64,000 nucleotides of DNA from Maribacter ulvicola (GTDB lineage Bacteria > Bacteroidota > Bacteroidia > Flavobacteriales > Flavobacteriaceae): contig NZ_FTMA01000001.1 in NCBI RefSeq assembly GCF_900155985.1, positions 62,001 to 126,000 on the forward strand, written 5' to 3'. The position numbers and the translations under genes were made by a program. The notes beneath the pieces were generated by a model. It made no database searches, was not told the origin of the DNA, and worked only from the letters and a program-made list of their open reading frames with translations. The stretch's first letter is position 1. The number at the start of each line of letters is the position of its first letter. Shown here in pieces: positions 9,830-18,511 of this stretch.

Positions 9830-9871
9830 AAGCTCATCATAATAAGATAAAATATGATGAGCTTTTTTTTT
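9830..9871 (+). terminator. Rho-independent terminator after aqpZ
   Basis: A perfect 12-bp inverted repeat (9830-9841 with 9853-9864, arm AAGCTCATCATA) with an 11-nt loop is followed by a T run to 9871. It separates aqpZ from the following operon. Confidence 0.9.
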
Positions 9872-9914
9872 ATGGTATATTTAAGGAGTCAACTCAACCA
9901 ACGCTACTCAACAT

Positions 9915-11231
9915 ATGCCTTTAATTATTGTCATTCTGGGAATTCTGCTTCTGTTCATTCTCATTGCAAAATTTAAACTTAATGCCTTTATCACCTTTAT
10001 CATCGTTTCTTTATTCGTTGGTATCGCTGAGGGTATGGAACCTGTTAGTGTGGTTGATTCCATCCAAAAAGGCATCGGGAACATTCTAGGTTTTCTTGTC
10101 ATTATATTAGGGCTTGGCGCTATGCTGGGCAAATTGGTTGCCGATAGTGGTGCCGCACAAAAAATCACCACTCAGTTAGTACAGAAATTCGGCAAAAAGA
10201 ACATTCAATGGGCGGTTGTCCTAACTGGTTTTATTGTTGGTATCCCCATGTTCTATTCTGTAGGTTTCGTAATATTGGTGCCGCTGGTATTTACAATTGC
10301 AGCAGCTACAGGATTGCCTTTGTTATATGTAGGGTTACCTATGCTAGCCTCCCTTTCCGTAACACATGGTTACCTGCCGCCACACCCTGCGCCTACCGCA
10401 CTGGCATCCATGTTCAATGCTGATATTGGCAAAACATTGTTATACGGAATCATTGTTGCCATACCGGCAATAATTGTTGCGGGACCTCTATTTTCAAGAA
10501 CTTTGAAAAAGATTGATGCCACTCCGCTAAAAGAGTTTCTGAATCCTGTGGTGCTAAAAGAGCATGAAATGCCAAGTATGGCAAATAGTATTATTAGCGC
10601 ACTATTACCCGTTATTCTGATAGCCGTAGCTGCACTGGCACAACTCTTATTACCTGCCCATTTATTTATCACCAAGATTTTGGTGTTTATGGGCAACCCG
10701 GCCATTGCAATGCTAATTGCGGTCTTGGTTGCTATATACACTCTAGGTTTAGGTCGCGGAAAAAGTATGAAAGAAGTTATGGGTTCTGTAGGTAGCGCTA
10801 TTACAGGCATTACTATGGTTTTATTAATTATTGCTGGATCTGGCGCCTTAAAACAAGTTTTGATCGATAGTGGTGTAAGTGAATATATTGGCGGAATTTT
10901 AGAGCAATCGTCCATTTCTCCTCTTATATTGGCTTGGCTGATCGCTACCGTAATTCGTGTTTGTGTAGGCTCCGCAACCGTTGCCGGTTTAACCGCTGCG
11001 GGCATTGTCTTGCCTCTTGTTCAAGGTTCTGGTGTTAGTCCAGAATTAATGGTGTTGGCCATTGGATCAGGTAGTTTAATGTTATCTCATGTAAACGACA
11101 GTGGCTTTTGGCTGTTCAAAGAATATTTTAACTTGTCCGTAAATGACACGTTAAAAAGCTGGACGGTTATGGAAACTACCGTAGGTATTATGGGACTCAT
11201 TGCCGTTCTAGTGATAAATATGTTCATCTAA
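9915..11231 (+). CDS. GntP-family permease, probably D-serine/D-hydroxy-amino-acid type (DsdX-like)
   Basis: This is a 438-residue membrane protein with about 12 hydrophobic segments and the hallmarks of the GntP (gluconate:H+ symporter) family, such as LGLGAMLGKLVADSGAAQ near residue 60 and GLTAAGIVLPL near 365. The family includes gluconate carriers and the D-serine carrier DsdX. No gluconate kinase or other sugar-acid gene is nearby. The next three genes act on D-amino acids and imines, so a DsdX-like role is the better inference. It begins 43 nt after a terminator and is 9 nt from the next gene, so it is likely the first gene of a four-gene operon. Confidence 0.85.
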   Translation: MPLIIVILGILLLFILIAKFKLNAFITFIIVSLFVGIAEGMEPVSVVDSIQKGIGNILGFLVIILGLGAMLGKLVADSGAAQKITTQLVQKFGKKNIQWAVVLTGFIVGIPMFYSVGFVILVPLVFTIAAATGLPLLYVGLPMLASLSVTHGYLPPHPAPTALASMFNADIGKTLLYGIIVAIPAIIVAGPLFSRTLKKIDATPLKEFLNPVVLKEHEMPSMANSIISALLPVILIAVAALAQLLLPAHLFITKILVFMGNPAIAMLIAVLVAIYTLGLGRGKSMKEVMGSVGSAITGITMVLLIIAGSGALKQVLIDSGVSEYIGGILEQSSISPLILAWLIATVIRVCVGSATVAGLTAAGIVLPLVQGSGVSPELMVLAIGSGSLMLSHVNDSGFWLFKEYFNLSVNDTLKSWTVMETTVGIMGLIAVLVINMFI

Positions 11232-11240
11232 AAAATAAAT

Positions 11241-11708
11241 ATGCAAAAGAAACCATCTGAAAGAATTAAGGAATTAGGGCTAGTTTTACCTCCCGCTCCA
11301 CCGCCTGCCGGGTTATATAAACCCGTTATGGTCGTTGATCACTTTTTATATATATCCGGTCAAGGTCCTATGCAAAATGACAGTTCACTAATAGTGGGCA
11401 GAGTAGGTCATGATATGACTATGGAAGAAGCTAAGGTTGCCGCTAGGCAAGTGGCACTAACTATGCTTTCTACCATACAGACCCATTTTGGTGATATTGA
11501 TAAAATTAAAAGAATTGTAAAGACCTTGGGAATGGTGAATTCCACTCCTGATTTTGGTCAGCAGCCTTTGGTCATAAACGGATTCAGTGAACTTATGGCT
11601 GATATTTTTGGACCTGATAACGGCGTTGGAGTTCGTAGCGCTGTGGGAATGATTTTACCCGGTGGAATTCCCGTTGAAATTGAAGCTCATTTTGAACTCC
11701 ATCATTAA
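11241..11708 (+). CDS. Rid-family (YjgF/YER057c/UK114) imine deaminase-like protein
   Basis: The 155-residue protein has the Rid fold signature: a LYISGQGPM strand near residue 36, MTMEEAKVAARQVALTM near 59-75, and the conserved Arg132 (GVRSAVG) followed by LPGGIPVEIEA. That Arg is the substrate-binding residue of active RidA proteins. RidA hydrolyses 2-aminoacrylate and related imines released by PLP dehydratases such as serine dehydratase. The gene sits 5 nt before a PLP enzyme of the D-serine dehydratase/D-threonine aldolase family, so a detoxifying or helper role in the same pathway is a natural inference. The N-terminal LPPAPPPAGLY form differs slightly from classic RidA. Confidence 0.9.
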   Translation: MQKKPSERIKELGLVLPPAPPPAGLYKPVMVVDHFLYISGQGPMQNDSSLIVGRVGHDMTMEEAKVAARQVALTMLSTIQTHFGDIDKIKRIVKTLGMVNSTPDFGQQPLVINGFSELMADIFGPDNGVGVRSAVGMILPGGIPVEIEAHFELHH

Positions 11709-11713
11709 CGACT

Positions 11714-12826
11714 ATGGCAAACGAAATTTGGTACTCCATACATCGTCCTGAGAATGTAATTTCTCCTTCTTTATTGGTATATCCGGATAGGATTCAGCAT
11801 AATATTGATTTGATGATTTCTATGGTTGGCGATGTAACTAGACTACGCCCACATGTAAAAACATATAAAAATGCCAATATTATTAACCTGCAAATGGCAG
11901 CCGGAATTCAAAAATTTAAATGTGCCACTATCGCTGAAGCAGAATTGCTTGGCGGCTGTAATGCTAAAGATGTTTTGCTGGCCATGCAACCCGTTGGGGT
12001 AAATGCATATCGTTTTATCAAGTTGATAGAAAAATACCCGAACACCACGTTTTCTACACTTATTGACAATGCTAAAACACTTAATATTCTCAGTGAAATA
12101 GCCGCAGTCAATAAAACTAAATTGTCACTTTGGGTAGATATCAACAATGGCATGAATCGTACAGGAATTATTCCTGATGAAGAAGCACTTGCTTTGTATA
12201 GTGAATTGCATAAAAACAAACATTTAATTGCCGCAGGCTTACATGTATACGATGGGCATTTAAGAAATACAGATCCGGCTCTAAGAGAATCTGAATGCGA
12301 TGCAGCTTTTGAGCCAGTTATTTCTCTAAAGAAAAGTATTGAAAACCTTTCTATTCCTAGTCCAAAAATAGTAGCTGGCGGTTCCCCTACGTTTCCTTTT
12401 CATTGCAAACGTACAGATGTAGATGCCAGCCCAGGTACTACGCTTCTTTGGGATTCTGGTTATGGTAAACTATTTCCAGAAATGGGATTTTTACCAGCTG
12501 CAGTACTGTTTACAAGAATTATAAGCAAACCAACAACCGGAATTCTATGTTTTGATCTTGGTCATAAATCTATTGCTCCAGAAATGCCCTTTCCCCGAAT
12601 TGAATTTTTGGACTTAAAACACAGTAAACAAATAAGTCAGTCAGAAGAACATTTGGTGGTTGAATATGATGACCTTACCATCCCAGAGGTAGGCGATATC
12701 CATTATGCCATACCAAAGCATATTTGCCCAACCGTAGCAAAATATGACACCCTGACCGTAATAAAAGATAATGCCGTTGCCGATTATTGGCCGGTTACCG
12801 CAAGAACTCAAAAATCTACTATTTAA
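11714..12826 (+). CDS. PLP-dependent D-threonine aldolase / D-serine dehydratase-like enzyme
   Basis: This 370-residue fold-type III PLP enzyme has the alanine-racemase-like N-terminal barrel with the PLP lysine K49 in RPHVKTYK. Its C-terminal domain has H336 and C338 (KHICPTV), which match the Zn ligands of eukaryotic-type D-serine dehydratase (DSD1). The family cleaves D-threonine/D-allothreonine to glycine plus aldehyde, or dehydrates D-serine to pyruvate and ammonia. The His-x-Cys pair favours the metal-dependent dehydratase/aldolase group over alanine racemase. It is flanked by a Rid protein (5 nt upstream) and a dipeptidase (2 nt downstream). The exact substrate cannot be decided from sequence. 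Confidence 0.9.
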   Translation: MANEIWYSIHRPENVISPSLLVYPDRIQHNIDLMISMVGDVTRLRPHVKTYKNANIINLQMAAGIQKFKCATIAEAELLGGCNAKDVLLAMQPVGVNAYRFIKLIEKYPNTTFSTLIDNAKTLNILSEIAAVNKTKLSLWVDINNGMNRTGIIPDEEALALYSELHKNKHLIAAGLHVYDGHLRNTDPALRESECDAAFEPVISLKKSIENLSIPSPKIVAGGSPTFPFHCKRTDVDASPGTTLLWDSGYGKLFPEMGFLPAAVLFTRIISKPTTGILCFDLGHKSIAPEMPFPRIEFLDLKHSKQISQSEEHLVVEYDDLTIPEVGDIHYAIPKHICPTVAKYDTLTVIKDNAVADYWPVTARTQKSTI

Positions 12827-12828
12827 GC

Positions 12829-13893
12829 ATGTTTATATTTGATGCCCATTTAGACCTTTCTATGAATGCCATGGACTGGAATCGTGATCTCACTTGGTCT
12901 ATTGAAGAAATTAGAAAAAGTGAACTGGGTTTAACCGATAAGCCTGGTCGTGGCAACAATACGGTTTCTTTAGAAGCGATGCGAAAAGGGAATATTGGCC
13001 TCTGTATGGCAACTCAAATTGCGCGTTATGTGCATAAAGACAATACGCTGCCGGGATGGAAATCTTCACACCAGGCATGGGCACACACCCAAGGGCAACT
13101 AGCATGGTACAAAAGTATGGAAGAGGCCGGTGAAATGGTTCAGATTACCAACAAAACCCAACTTGATGCTCATTTAGCGCTGTGGAAAACAGATAAAGAA
13201 AAGAAACCCATAGGTTATTTACTTAGTCTTGAAGGTGCAGATTCTATCGTTGACATCTCATACCTACAGAAAGCGTATGATTCTGGCTTAAGAGCTATTG
13301 GTCCCGCTCATTATGGTCCCGGAACTTATGCCCATGGCACCAATTCAATAGGTGGTATTGGAGCTAAAGGAAGAGAACTTCTTAAAGAAATTGAACGACT
13401 GGGAATCATACTTGATGTTACCCATTTATGTGACTTAAGTTTTTGGGAAACCATGGTAAATTATGATGGTCCCCTTTGGGCAAGCCATAATAATTGTAGA
13501 GCATTAGTAAATCATCACAGACAATTTACTGATGAGCAATTAAAGGAAATTATTGACAGGAAAGGGGTAATTGGTGTTGTTCTAGATGCTTGGATGATGT
13601 CACCCACTTGGGAGAGAGGTGTTTCTACTCCGCAATCAGCAAATGTAAGCCTACAACAAATCATAGATAATATAGATCATATCTGTCAATTGGCAGGAAA
13701 CGCCAATCATGTAGGCATTGGTTCTGACCTTGATGGCGGATTTGGAACAGAACAAGGCCCGGCAGATGTAGATACTATTGCAGATCTACAGAAAATAACC
13801 CGATTATTAGAATATAGAGGGTATACACAACCCGATATAGAAAATATTATGAACGGAAACTTTATTAATTTCTTAAAAAGAAACCTAAAGTAG
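12829..13893 (+). CDS. Peptidase M19 (renal-type) dipeptidase
   Basis: The 354-residue protein belongs to the M19 membrane-dipeptidase family. FDAHLDLSM (residues 3-11) gives the first metal-binding HxD, SLEGAD the bridging Glu, LDVTHL and SHNNCRAL the following His ligands, and GSDLDGG the C-terminal Asp. Members cleave dipeptides, often with a D-residue at the C-terminus. ATG 12829 is chosen because it begins the conserved metal-binding strand and lies 2 nt after the previous stop; an upstream start at 12787 would overlap the PLP enzyme by 40 nt. There is no signal peptide, so it is probably cytoplasmic. It likely supplies D-amino acids from peptides to the upstream enzyme (inference). Confidence 0.9.
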   Translation: MFIFDAHLDLSMNAMDWNRDLTWSIEEIRKSELGLTDKPGRGNNTVSLEAMRKGNIGLCMATQIARYVHKDNTLPGWKSSHQAWAHTQGQLAWYKSMEEAGEMVQITNKTQLDAHLALWKTDKEKKPIGYLLSLEGADSIVDISYLQKAYDSGLRAIGPAHYGPGTYAHGTNSIGGIGAKGRELLKEIERLGIILDVTHLCDLSFWETMVNYDGPLWASHNNCRALVNHHRQFTDEQLKEIIDRKGVIGVVLDAWMMSPTWERGVSTPQSANVSLQQIIDNIDHICQLAGNANHVGIGSDLDGGFGTEQGPADVDTIADLQKITRLLEYRGYTQPDIENIMNGNFINFLKRNLK

Positions 13894-14000
13894 AAAACTT
13901 CATTCATCGAAAAAACTACATTGCAAAGAGAATTTAACGAAGCCTTAAGGACGCATGGCAGGGTATTTGTTATCTTTAATTCATCAATAGTTAAGATTCG

Positions 14001-14654
14001 ATGAGAAAAGTTATTTTTCTTTTTATTGTATTGTTCTCCTTTTCTGCGGTTCAGGTTTCTGCGCAAACAGATTTACCTACGTCAAAACCGCTTAAAATTG
14101 ATAAAGTACAGCCTATTAAATCTACTGGCACTCCAAATAAGGGGTCTGTTCTGAACATGCCTAATTTGATCAAAGAACAGCCCAGTGTAGATATGACAGC
14201 TCCTTACCCGGTAAAAATGCTGCCAGACGAAGAGTTGGTACAGGCAGGTGCCGGTTTAAAAATAGACCCACGTATTGGTCCAGGAGAACGCTTGGGTGGT
14301 TCCGGTCAGTATTTTGCCGACCAATATTTAGGGGATGTAAAGAGTAGCGGAAAATTCATAGGTATTGTTTGTAGAGATCATGAATATGTAGATGGCGATC
14401 GTGTAAAGATATACATGAACGATATGGTAGTGGAGCCCAACCTTTTATTGACAGGAGGTTTTAAAGGTATTAATGTTGATTTGCAAGACGGATTTAACCG
14501 TTTAGATTTTGAAGCTCTAAACCACGGATCATCTGCACCAAATACAGCACAGGTAGATGTGTACAATGATAAAGGGGAATTAATCTATTCTAATAAATGG
14601 TTACTATCCGCAGGCTCTAAGGCTACGTTGATCGTTACCAAAGACTCTATGTAG
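14001..14654 (+). CDS. Secreted conserved hypothetical protein
   Basis: The 217-residue protein has a clear Sec signal peptide (MRKVIFLFIVLFSFSAVQVSA, cleavage near 22) and a mature part without membrane segments. The first ~80 mature residues are low complexity and Pro/Lys rich. Residues ~95-217 form a strand-rich domain with phrases such as SGKFIGIVCRDHEYVDGDRVKIYMND and LLSAGSKATLIVTKD, resembling an Ig-like or beta-sandwich fold. I do not recognise a family or active site. It is probably periplasmic or surface exposed. Its end is 5 nt from the convergent PH-domain gene. Confidence 0.7.
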   Translation: MRKVIFLFIVLFSFSAVQVSAQTDLPTSKPLKIDKVQPIKSTGTPNKGSVLNMPNLIKEQPSVDMTAPYPVKMLPDEELVQAGAGLKIDPRIGPGERLGGSGQYFADQYLGDVKSSGKFIGIVCRDHEYVDGDRVKIYMNDMVVEPNLLLTGGFKGINVDLQDGFNRLDFEALNHGSSAPNTAQVDVYNDKGELIYSNKWLLSAGSKATLIVTKDSM

Positions 14655-14659
14655 TACTT

Positions 14660-15037
14660 CTACATTACCTTACTTGCCAAATAGCGCTGTACTTCATAAA
14701 CATCAATACTCTTATTAAATTTCTTACTTACACTAGGTGCGTTTTCACTAGATATCCATATTTTTAACTCGGCATCCAAATCAAAAGTTCCAGAAGTCTC
14801 TAAAGAAAATCTAGAGATATTCTTGTAAGGCAAAGATTTGTATTCAACCTTACTACCTGTTATCCCCTGTATATCAATAAGAATTAACCGTTTATTGGTA
14901 AACATAAAAACATCACGTAATAAAGAAAAACCCAACTCAATCTGCTCGTCCTCTACCAATAATCTACCATATTTTTTCAGTAATTGTTCCGACGAAACTT
15001 CACTTGCATTTCCTAATATTTTATTCAATAACCCCAT
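14660..15037 (-). CDS. Bacterial PH-domain protein (PF08000 type)
   Basis: The 125-residue cytoplasmic protein fits the small bacterial pleckstrin-homology family. A helical start (MGLLNKILGNASEV) is followed by a seven-strand pattern: EQIELGFSLLRDVFMFTNKRLILID, then GSKVEYKSLPYKNISRFSLE and a final helix IDVYEVQRYLASKVM. The FTNKRLILID strand is the most typical part of the family. Its biological role is unknown. It lies 20 nt upstream of the acylase gene's end and could share transcripts with flanking minus-strand genes, but no shared function is evident. Confidence 0.75.
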   Translation of the reverse strand: MGLLNKILGNASEVSSEQLLKKYGRLLVEDEQIELGFSLLRDVFMFTNKRLILIDIQGITGSKVEYKSLPYKNISRFSLETSGTFDLDAELKIWISSENAPSVSKKFNKSIDVYEVQRYLASKVM

Positions 15038-15057
15038 AATGTATGTTCTATATTAAT

Positions 15058-17235
15058 TTATCTTTTTCCAGGAGTATACGTCTCTTCTGCCCTTTTTAAA
15101 ACATCTTCGCGGTAAAAAGGAACTTCTTTCCAATTTACATTTTTATATCTAATAATTTGATCATCAAAATGTGGTGAAGCTGGATCTCCACTTTGCCCGC
15201 CTGCCAATATACTTTTAGCTTTTACGGTATCCCCAAATTCTACGACCGCTACAAAACTATTACCTCTGGTACCATATATTTTCTTTGCTCCTTCTGTGGT
15301 ATAACGAGCGCCATAAGCTGCTAATGCCCCCCATCTACCAGAAGCAAATCCAATTGGGATACTTGGTTTAGTGTCATCAAAATATTGTTTTATATCTCCT
15401 GTGATTCGTTGATATCTGTTGACTTCGCCCCAAGGCATTTTCCACGTTACAAAATCCGTCGTTAGCTGATCAATTACTTCTTCGAATATTTTCAAAGCTT
15501 CTTCTGTATGCGTACCAAAATAGATAATGCGTTCCATATCACTGATATTATCTGGATGTTTGGCGCTACTCCCCATTGCGGTACCATAAAAATGTGCCAA
15601 TGTCATGGCTACCTGATCTTCGCCGGCTGTATAATCCCATTCTTCAAGAATTTTAATTGGCTCTTTCAATTTAGGATTCTTATCATCTTGGGCGTAATAA
15701 GCTTTTACCAAACCAGGAATCAATGCCTTAAATGCTGGTAAATAGGGATCATGCGCTAATTGAATTAAGCTATCTATAGTATAGCCTTTTCTATCTGACA
15801 ACAATTCTATGGCATGTACTCCTCTAAAATTCTCTTGATCTCTAGACATATAAATAGGATAATCTCCTTTCTTAGGACTGAATTCTAAAGCAGATGTGTA
15901 CGGCGTAGAATTACAGTTTTGGATCCACCCATTTTTTGGATTCAACACTAGAATATTTTCGTCCACAGAATGTAACCCTTGCCAATCTGTTTTAGGATCA
16001 CTACCATCAACTGGCTCGGTATAGTCAAATTGAACATCTCGTTTTGGAACGTAATTACCATGAAAATAAGCAATGTTTCCTTCCGCATCTGCATACACGG
16101 TATTGTTACTTGAATTGGTACGGATATCCATCATTTCACGAAAACCTTTGTAACCGTTTTGTTTGGTACGGATGAATGACTGCGCTAACGCATTCACCGG
16201 TTCCCACATCATGGCAGATGCCGTCCATTGCCCATCGGCAACGTGTGTTATTGGACCGTGGTGCGTTCTATATGCCGGGTATTTTTTCTCTTTCAGTTTT
16301 TTACCGTCAAGGTATTTCAATACGATCTCAGACGATGCTACCGGTCGCAATTCTTCTCCGTATTGATAAAATAAATTATCATCGTTCCTAACTATTGTCT
16401 CCTTGAATTCATCCATAACATCAGTATATGTTGATGTATGCATCCATCCGGTTTTTTCATTAAACCCTTGGTAGACGAAAAACTGACCCCAAGTTACCGC
16501 TCCATAGGCATTTAACCCTTCCTCAGAAACTACATGAACTTCTCCCCTAAAATAAAATGAAGTATGCGGATTTATCAATAATAACGGATTACCCGACTGG
16601 GTTAATTTACCCGATATAGCTATACCATTAGATCCTTGTGGTTCTTCTGCTTCTTTCTCCTTCTTCAATTGAATTGCTTCCATTTCTGGCAATGCCATAT
16701 CACTTTCATAAAAAGCAGCGATTTTCTTTGTAGAAATTCGCTCAATATCACCACCTATTGACCCTTCACTGAAATACATAGGCATCCATGGTTTAAAGTG
16801 GGTCAACAATTTTGGTTTTACTTTTGGGTGCGTATATAAGTAGTAATTGATACCATCGGCAAAGGCATCACATAATTCCTTTAACCAAGCGGGACTGTTT
16901 TCGTAATTCGCTTTCGCCTCTTCTTCTGTCATGAACAGTTTTGCACGTAAATCACTATATATCGCCTCTTCTCCATCTACTTCTGCCAACCTCCCTGTTG
17001 CCCAAATATAGTTTTGTTCTACCCTATTAAAATCATCTTCGCATTGGGCATATAACAATCCGAACACGGCATCGGCATCGGTTTTACCATAAATATGGGG
17101 CACTCCAAAATCATCTCTTATTATTTCTACATTAGCAGCTTGGGCTTCCCATTTTTCTATTTCATCCTTCTCTGGTTTATCTGTCTTACATGATAAAACC
17201 AATACAAATGCCAACAAATAAACAATTCTGTTCAT
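15058..17235 (-). CDS. Penicillin acylase-family lipoprotein (Ntn hydrolase; acylase of unknown substrate)
   Basis: The 725-residue protein starts at ATG 17235 (MNRIVYLLAFVLVLSC), giving a lipoprotein signal with Cys16; an upstream start at 17289 would overlap the previous gene and put residues before the signal. DFGVPHIYGKTDADAVFGLLYAQCEDDF (42-69) is the family's N-terminal A-chain pattern. GSNGIA (201-206) supplies the autocatalytic cleavage site and nucleophile Ser202 of penicillin, cephalosporin and acyl-homoserine-lactone acylases. NPHTSF follows about 15 residues later, as expected. The substrate cannot be read from sequence; quorum-signal degradation is possible but unproven. The lipid anchor implies envelope location. 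Confidence 0.9.
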   Translation of the reverse strand: MNRIVYLLAFVLVLSCKTDKPEKDEIEKWEAQAANVEIIRDDFGVPHIYGKTDADAVFGLLYAQCEDDFNRVEQNYIWATGRLAEVDGEEAIYSDLRAKLFMTEEEAKANYENSPAWLKELCDAFADGINYYLYTHPKVKPKLLTHFKPWMPMYFSEGSIGGDIERISTKKIAAFYESDMALPEMEAIQLKKEKEAEEPQGSNGIAISGKLTQSGNPLLLINPHTSFYFRGEVHVVSEEGLNAYGAVTWGQFFVYQGFNEKTGWMHTSTYTDVMDEFKETIVRNDDNLFYQYGEELRPVASSEIVLKYLDGKKLKEKKYPAYRTHHGPITHVADGQWTASAMMWEPVNALAQSFIRTKQNGYKGFREMMDIRTNSSNNTVYADAEGNIAYFHGNYVPKRDVQFDYTEPVDGSDPKTDWQGLHSVDENILVLNPKNGWIQNCNSTPYTSALEFSPKKGDYPIYMSRDQENFRGVHAIELLSDRKGYTIDSLIQLAHDPYLPAFKALIPGLVKAYYAQDDKNPKLKEPIKILEEWDYTAGEDQVAMTLAHFYGTAMGSSAKHPDNISDMERIIYFGTHTEEALKIFEEVIDQLTTDFVTWKMPWGEVNRYQRITGDIKQYFDDTKPSIPIGFASGRWGALAAYGARYTTEGAKKIYGTRGNSFVAVVEFGDTVKAKSILAGGQSGDPASPHFDDQIIRYKNVNWKEVPFYREDVLKRAEETYTPGKR

Positions 17236-17282
17236 GGATACAATTTTTATGATTTTTTGCGGTATATAAATGTACTTGATTT

Positions 17283-18326
17283 TTACCAACTTCCACTTGA
17301 TCCACCACCGCCAGAACTTCCTCCGCCTCCTGAAAAAGAGCTGCTACCACCTGATGAACTACCGCCGGATCCAAAAGAGTGCGTACCTGATGAGGAAAAT
17401 GTTTTTCTGTAATACGTTTTATCATTCTTGACCCAAGATATATTCAAATCCTCATCGCCAATTAGTTTTAGCTTTATGAACGCAATGACCGCAGCTATTC
17501 CAAAAAACGGTAGTAGCAGCCATAACAGCAAGCTTGGCTGATCAGTAACGTAAAAGATAGGATTTAAATTTTTATACTTAAAATTAAAAAAAATGACAAA
17601 TGGTACTATCATAAAAACAAGCCCTAACACACCAGAAAATGCCCCAGATATTAGCAAGAAAATGCCTGGCAACACCCCAAGTTTCCCAAGAAACACCCCC
17701 TTAAAAACTTCAATAACATTTAAGTAATTTTTATAAAAAATAAATCCGCCCGACCCTGAAAAAGCCAAGAAAAACAAACCCATTATAACATAAATTGCCC
17801 GTTCATCATTTTCTTCCTCATCTACAATTTCCTGTTTAAACTCGTCAAGTACTTCTGGATTATTAAGAAATTCTATAAGCTGATTTGTAGCTTCGTCCAT
17901 GCCTGCGAAATAAGCTTTTTCCTTAAACTTCGGAATCATTGTATTTCGTATAATTCTCGAAGCAACGGCATCTGTAATGTACGGTTCCAATCCGTAACCA
18001 ACCTCAATTCTAACTTCCTTGTCCAACTCTGAAAATAGAATCAATAGTCCGTTGTCCTTTCCTTCTTGACCAATTCCGTTCTGCATAAAGAGACCATTGG
18101 CGTAAGATTCAATAGTATCAAAATCCAATTCTTCTATGGTTACCACTACCAACTGATTAGTAGTAGCGTCTTCAAAAGCAACCATACGCTGATTTAAAGC
18201 AGTCTCTTGAGCTGGCGTAAAAATGTTGGCACTATCGGTTACAAAATCACGCAAATCATAGTATTGTTCTTGTGCGTTTACATAAAACGTAACAAATAGA
18301 AAAAGGAATATGGTTTTTTTAAGCAT
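17283..18326 (-). CDS. TPM-domain (YgcG-like) membrane protein with Gly/Ser-rich tail
   Basis: The 347-residue protein has a signal peptide (cleavage after VNAQ, ~19), a TPM domain at residues ~23-150 (FVTDSANIFTPAQETALNQR, then GKDNGLLILFSELDKEVRIEVGYGLE), several membrane segments between ~175 and 285, and a C-terminal tail made almost only of Ser and Gly ending in SGSW. TPM domains occur in thylakoid PSII repair phosphatase-like proteins and in bacterial YgcG, where the function is unclear. The Ser/Gly tail is normal for this family. Transcription likely starts at the TATATTTG box 20 nt upstream. Confidence 0.85.
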   Translation of the reverse strand: MLKKTIFLFLFVTFYVNAQEQYYDLRDFVTDSANIFTPAQETALNQRMVAFEDATTNQLVVVTIEELDFDTIESYANGLFMQNGIGQEGKDNGLLILFSELDKEVRIEVGYGLEPYITDAVASRIIRNTMIPKFKEKAYFAGMDEATNQLIEFLNNPEVLDEFKQEIVDEEENDERAIYVIMGLFFLAFSGSGGFIFYKNYLNVIEVFKGVFLGKLGVLPGIFLLISGAFSGVLGLVFMIVPFVIFFNFKYKNLNPIFYVTDQPSLLLWLLLPFFGIAAVIAFIKLKLIGDEDLNISWVKNDKTYYRKTFSSSGTHSFGSGGSSSGGSSSFSGGGGSSGGGGSSGSW

Positions 18327-18346
18327 GGGTCGGTAATCAGGTTATT

Positions 18347-18354
18347 CAAATATA
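18347..18354 (-). promoter_or_regulatory. Candidate -7 box (TATATTTG) of the TPM gene
   Basis: TATATTTG on the minus strand is a perfect TAnnTTTG match, 20 nt before the ATG at 18326. A TTG about 24 nt further upstream could be the -33 element. Confidence 0.5.
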
Positions 18355-18511
18355 AAGACCTTTATTGATACGCTTAGCCAATATCAAAACCTATTCTAGA
18401 TTCGGTAAAACTTTAGAATTGAAGTAACTTGCAACTCATTACCGGTAGGTCCCGACTGTGTTCGACCGGACAACAGAATATTTAAACAGTAAATAGCAAG
18501 TACAGACACCT

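Noticed and set aside
17283-17425. Gly/Ser-rich coding tract as a DNA tandem repeat of independent interest
   Set aside because: The Ser/Gly tail is a normal feature of TPM/YgcG-like proteins.
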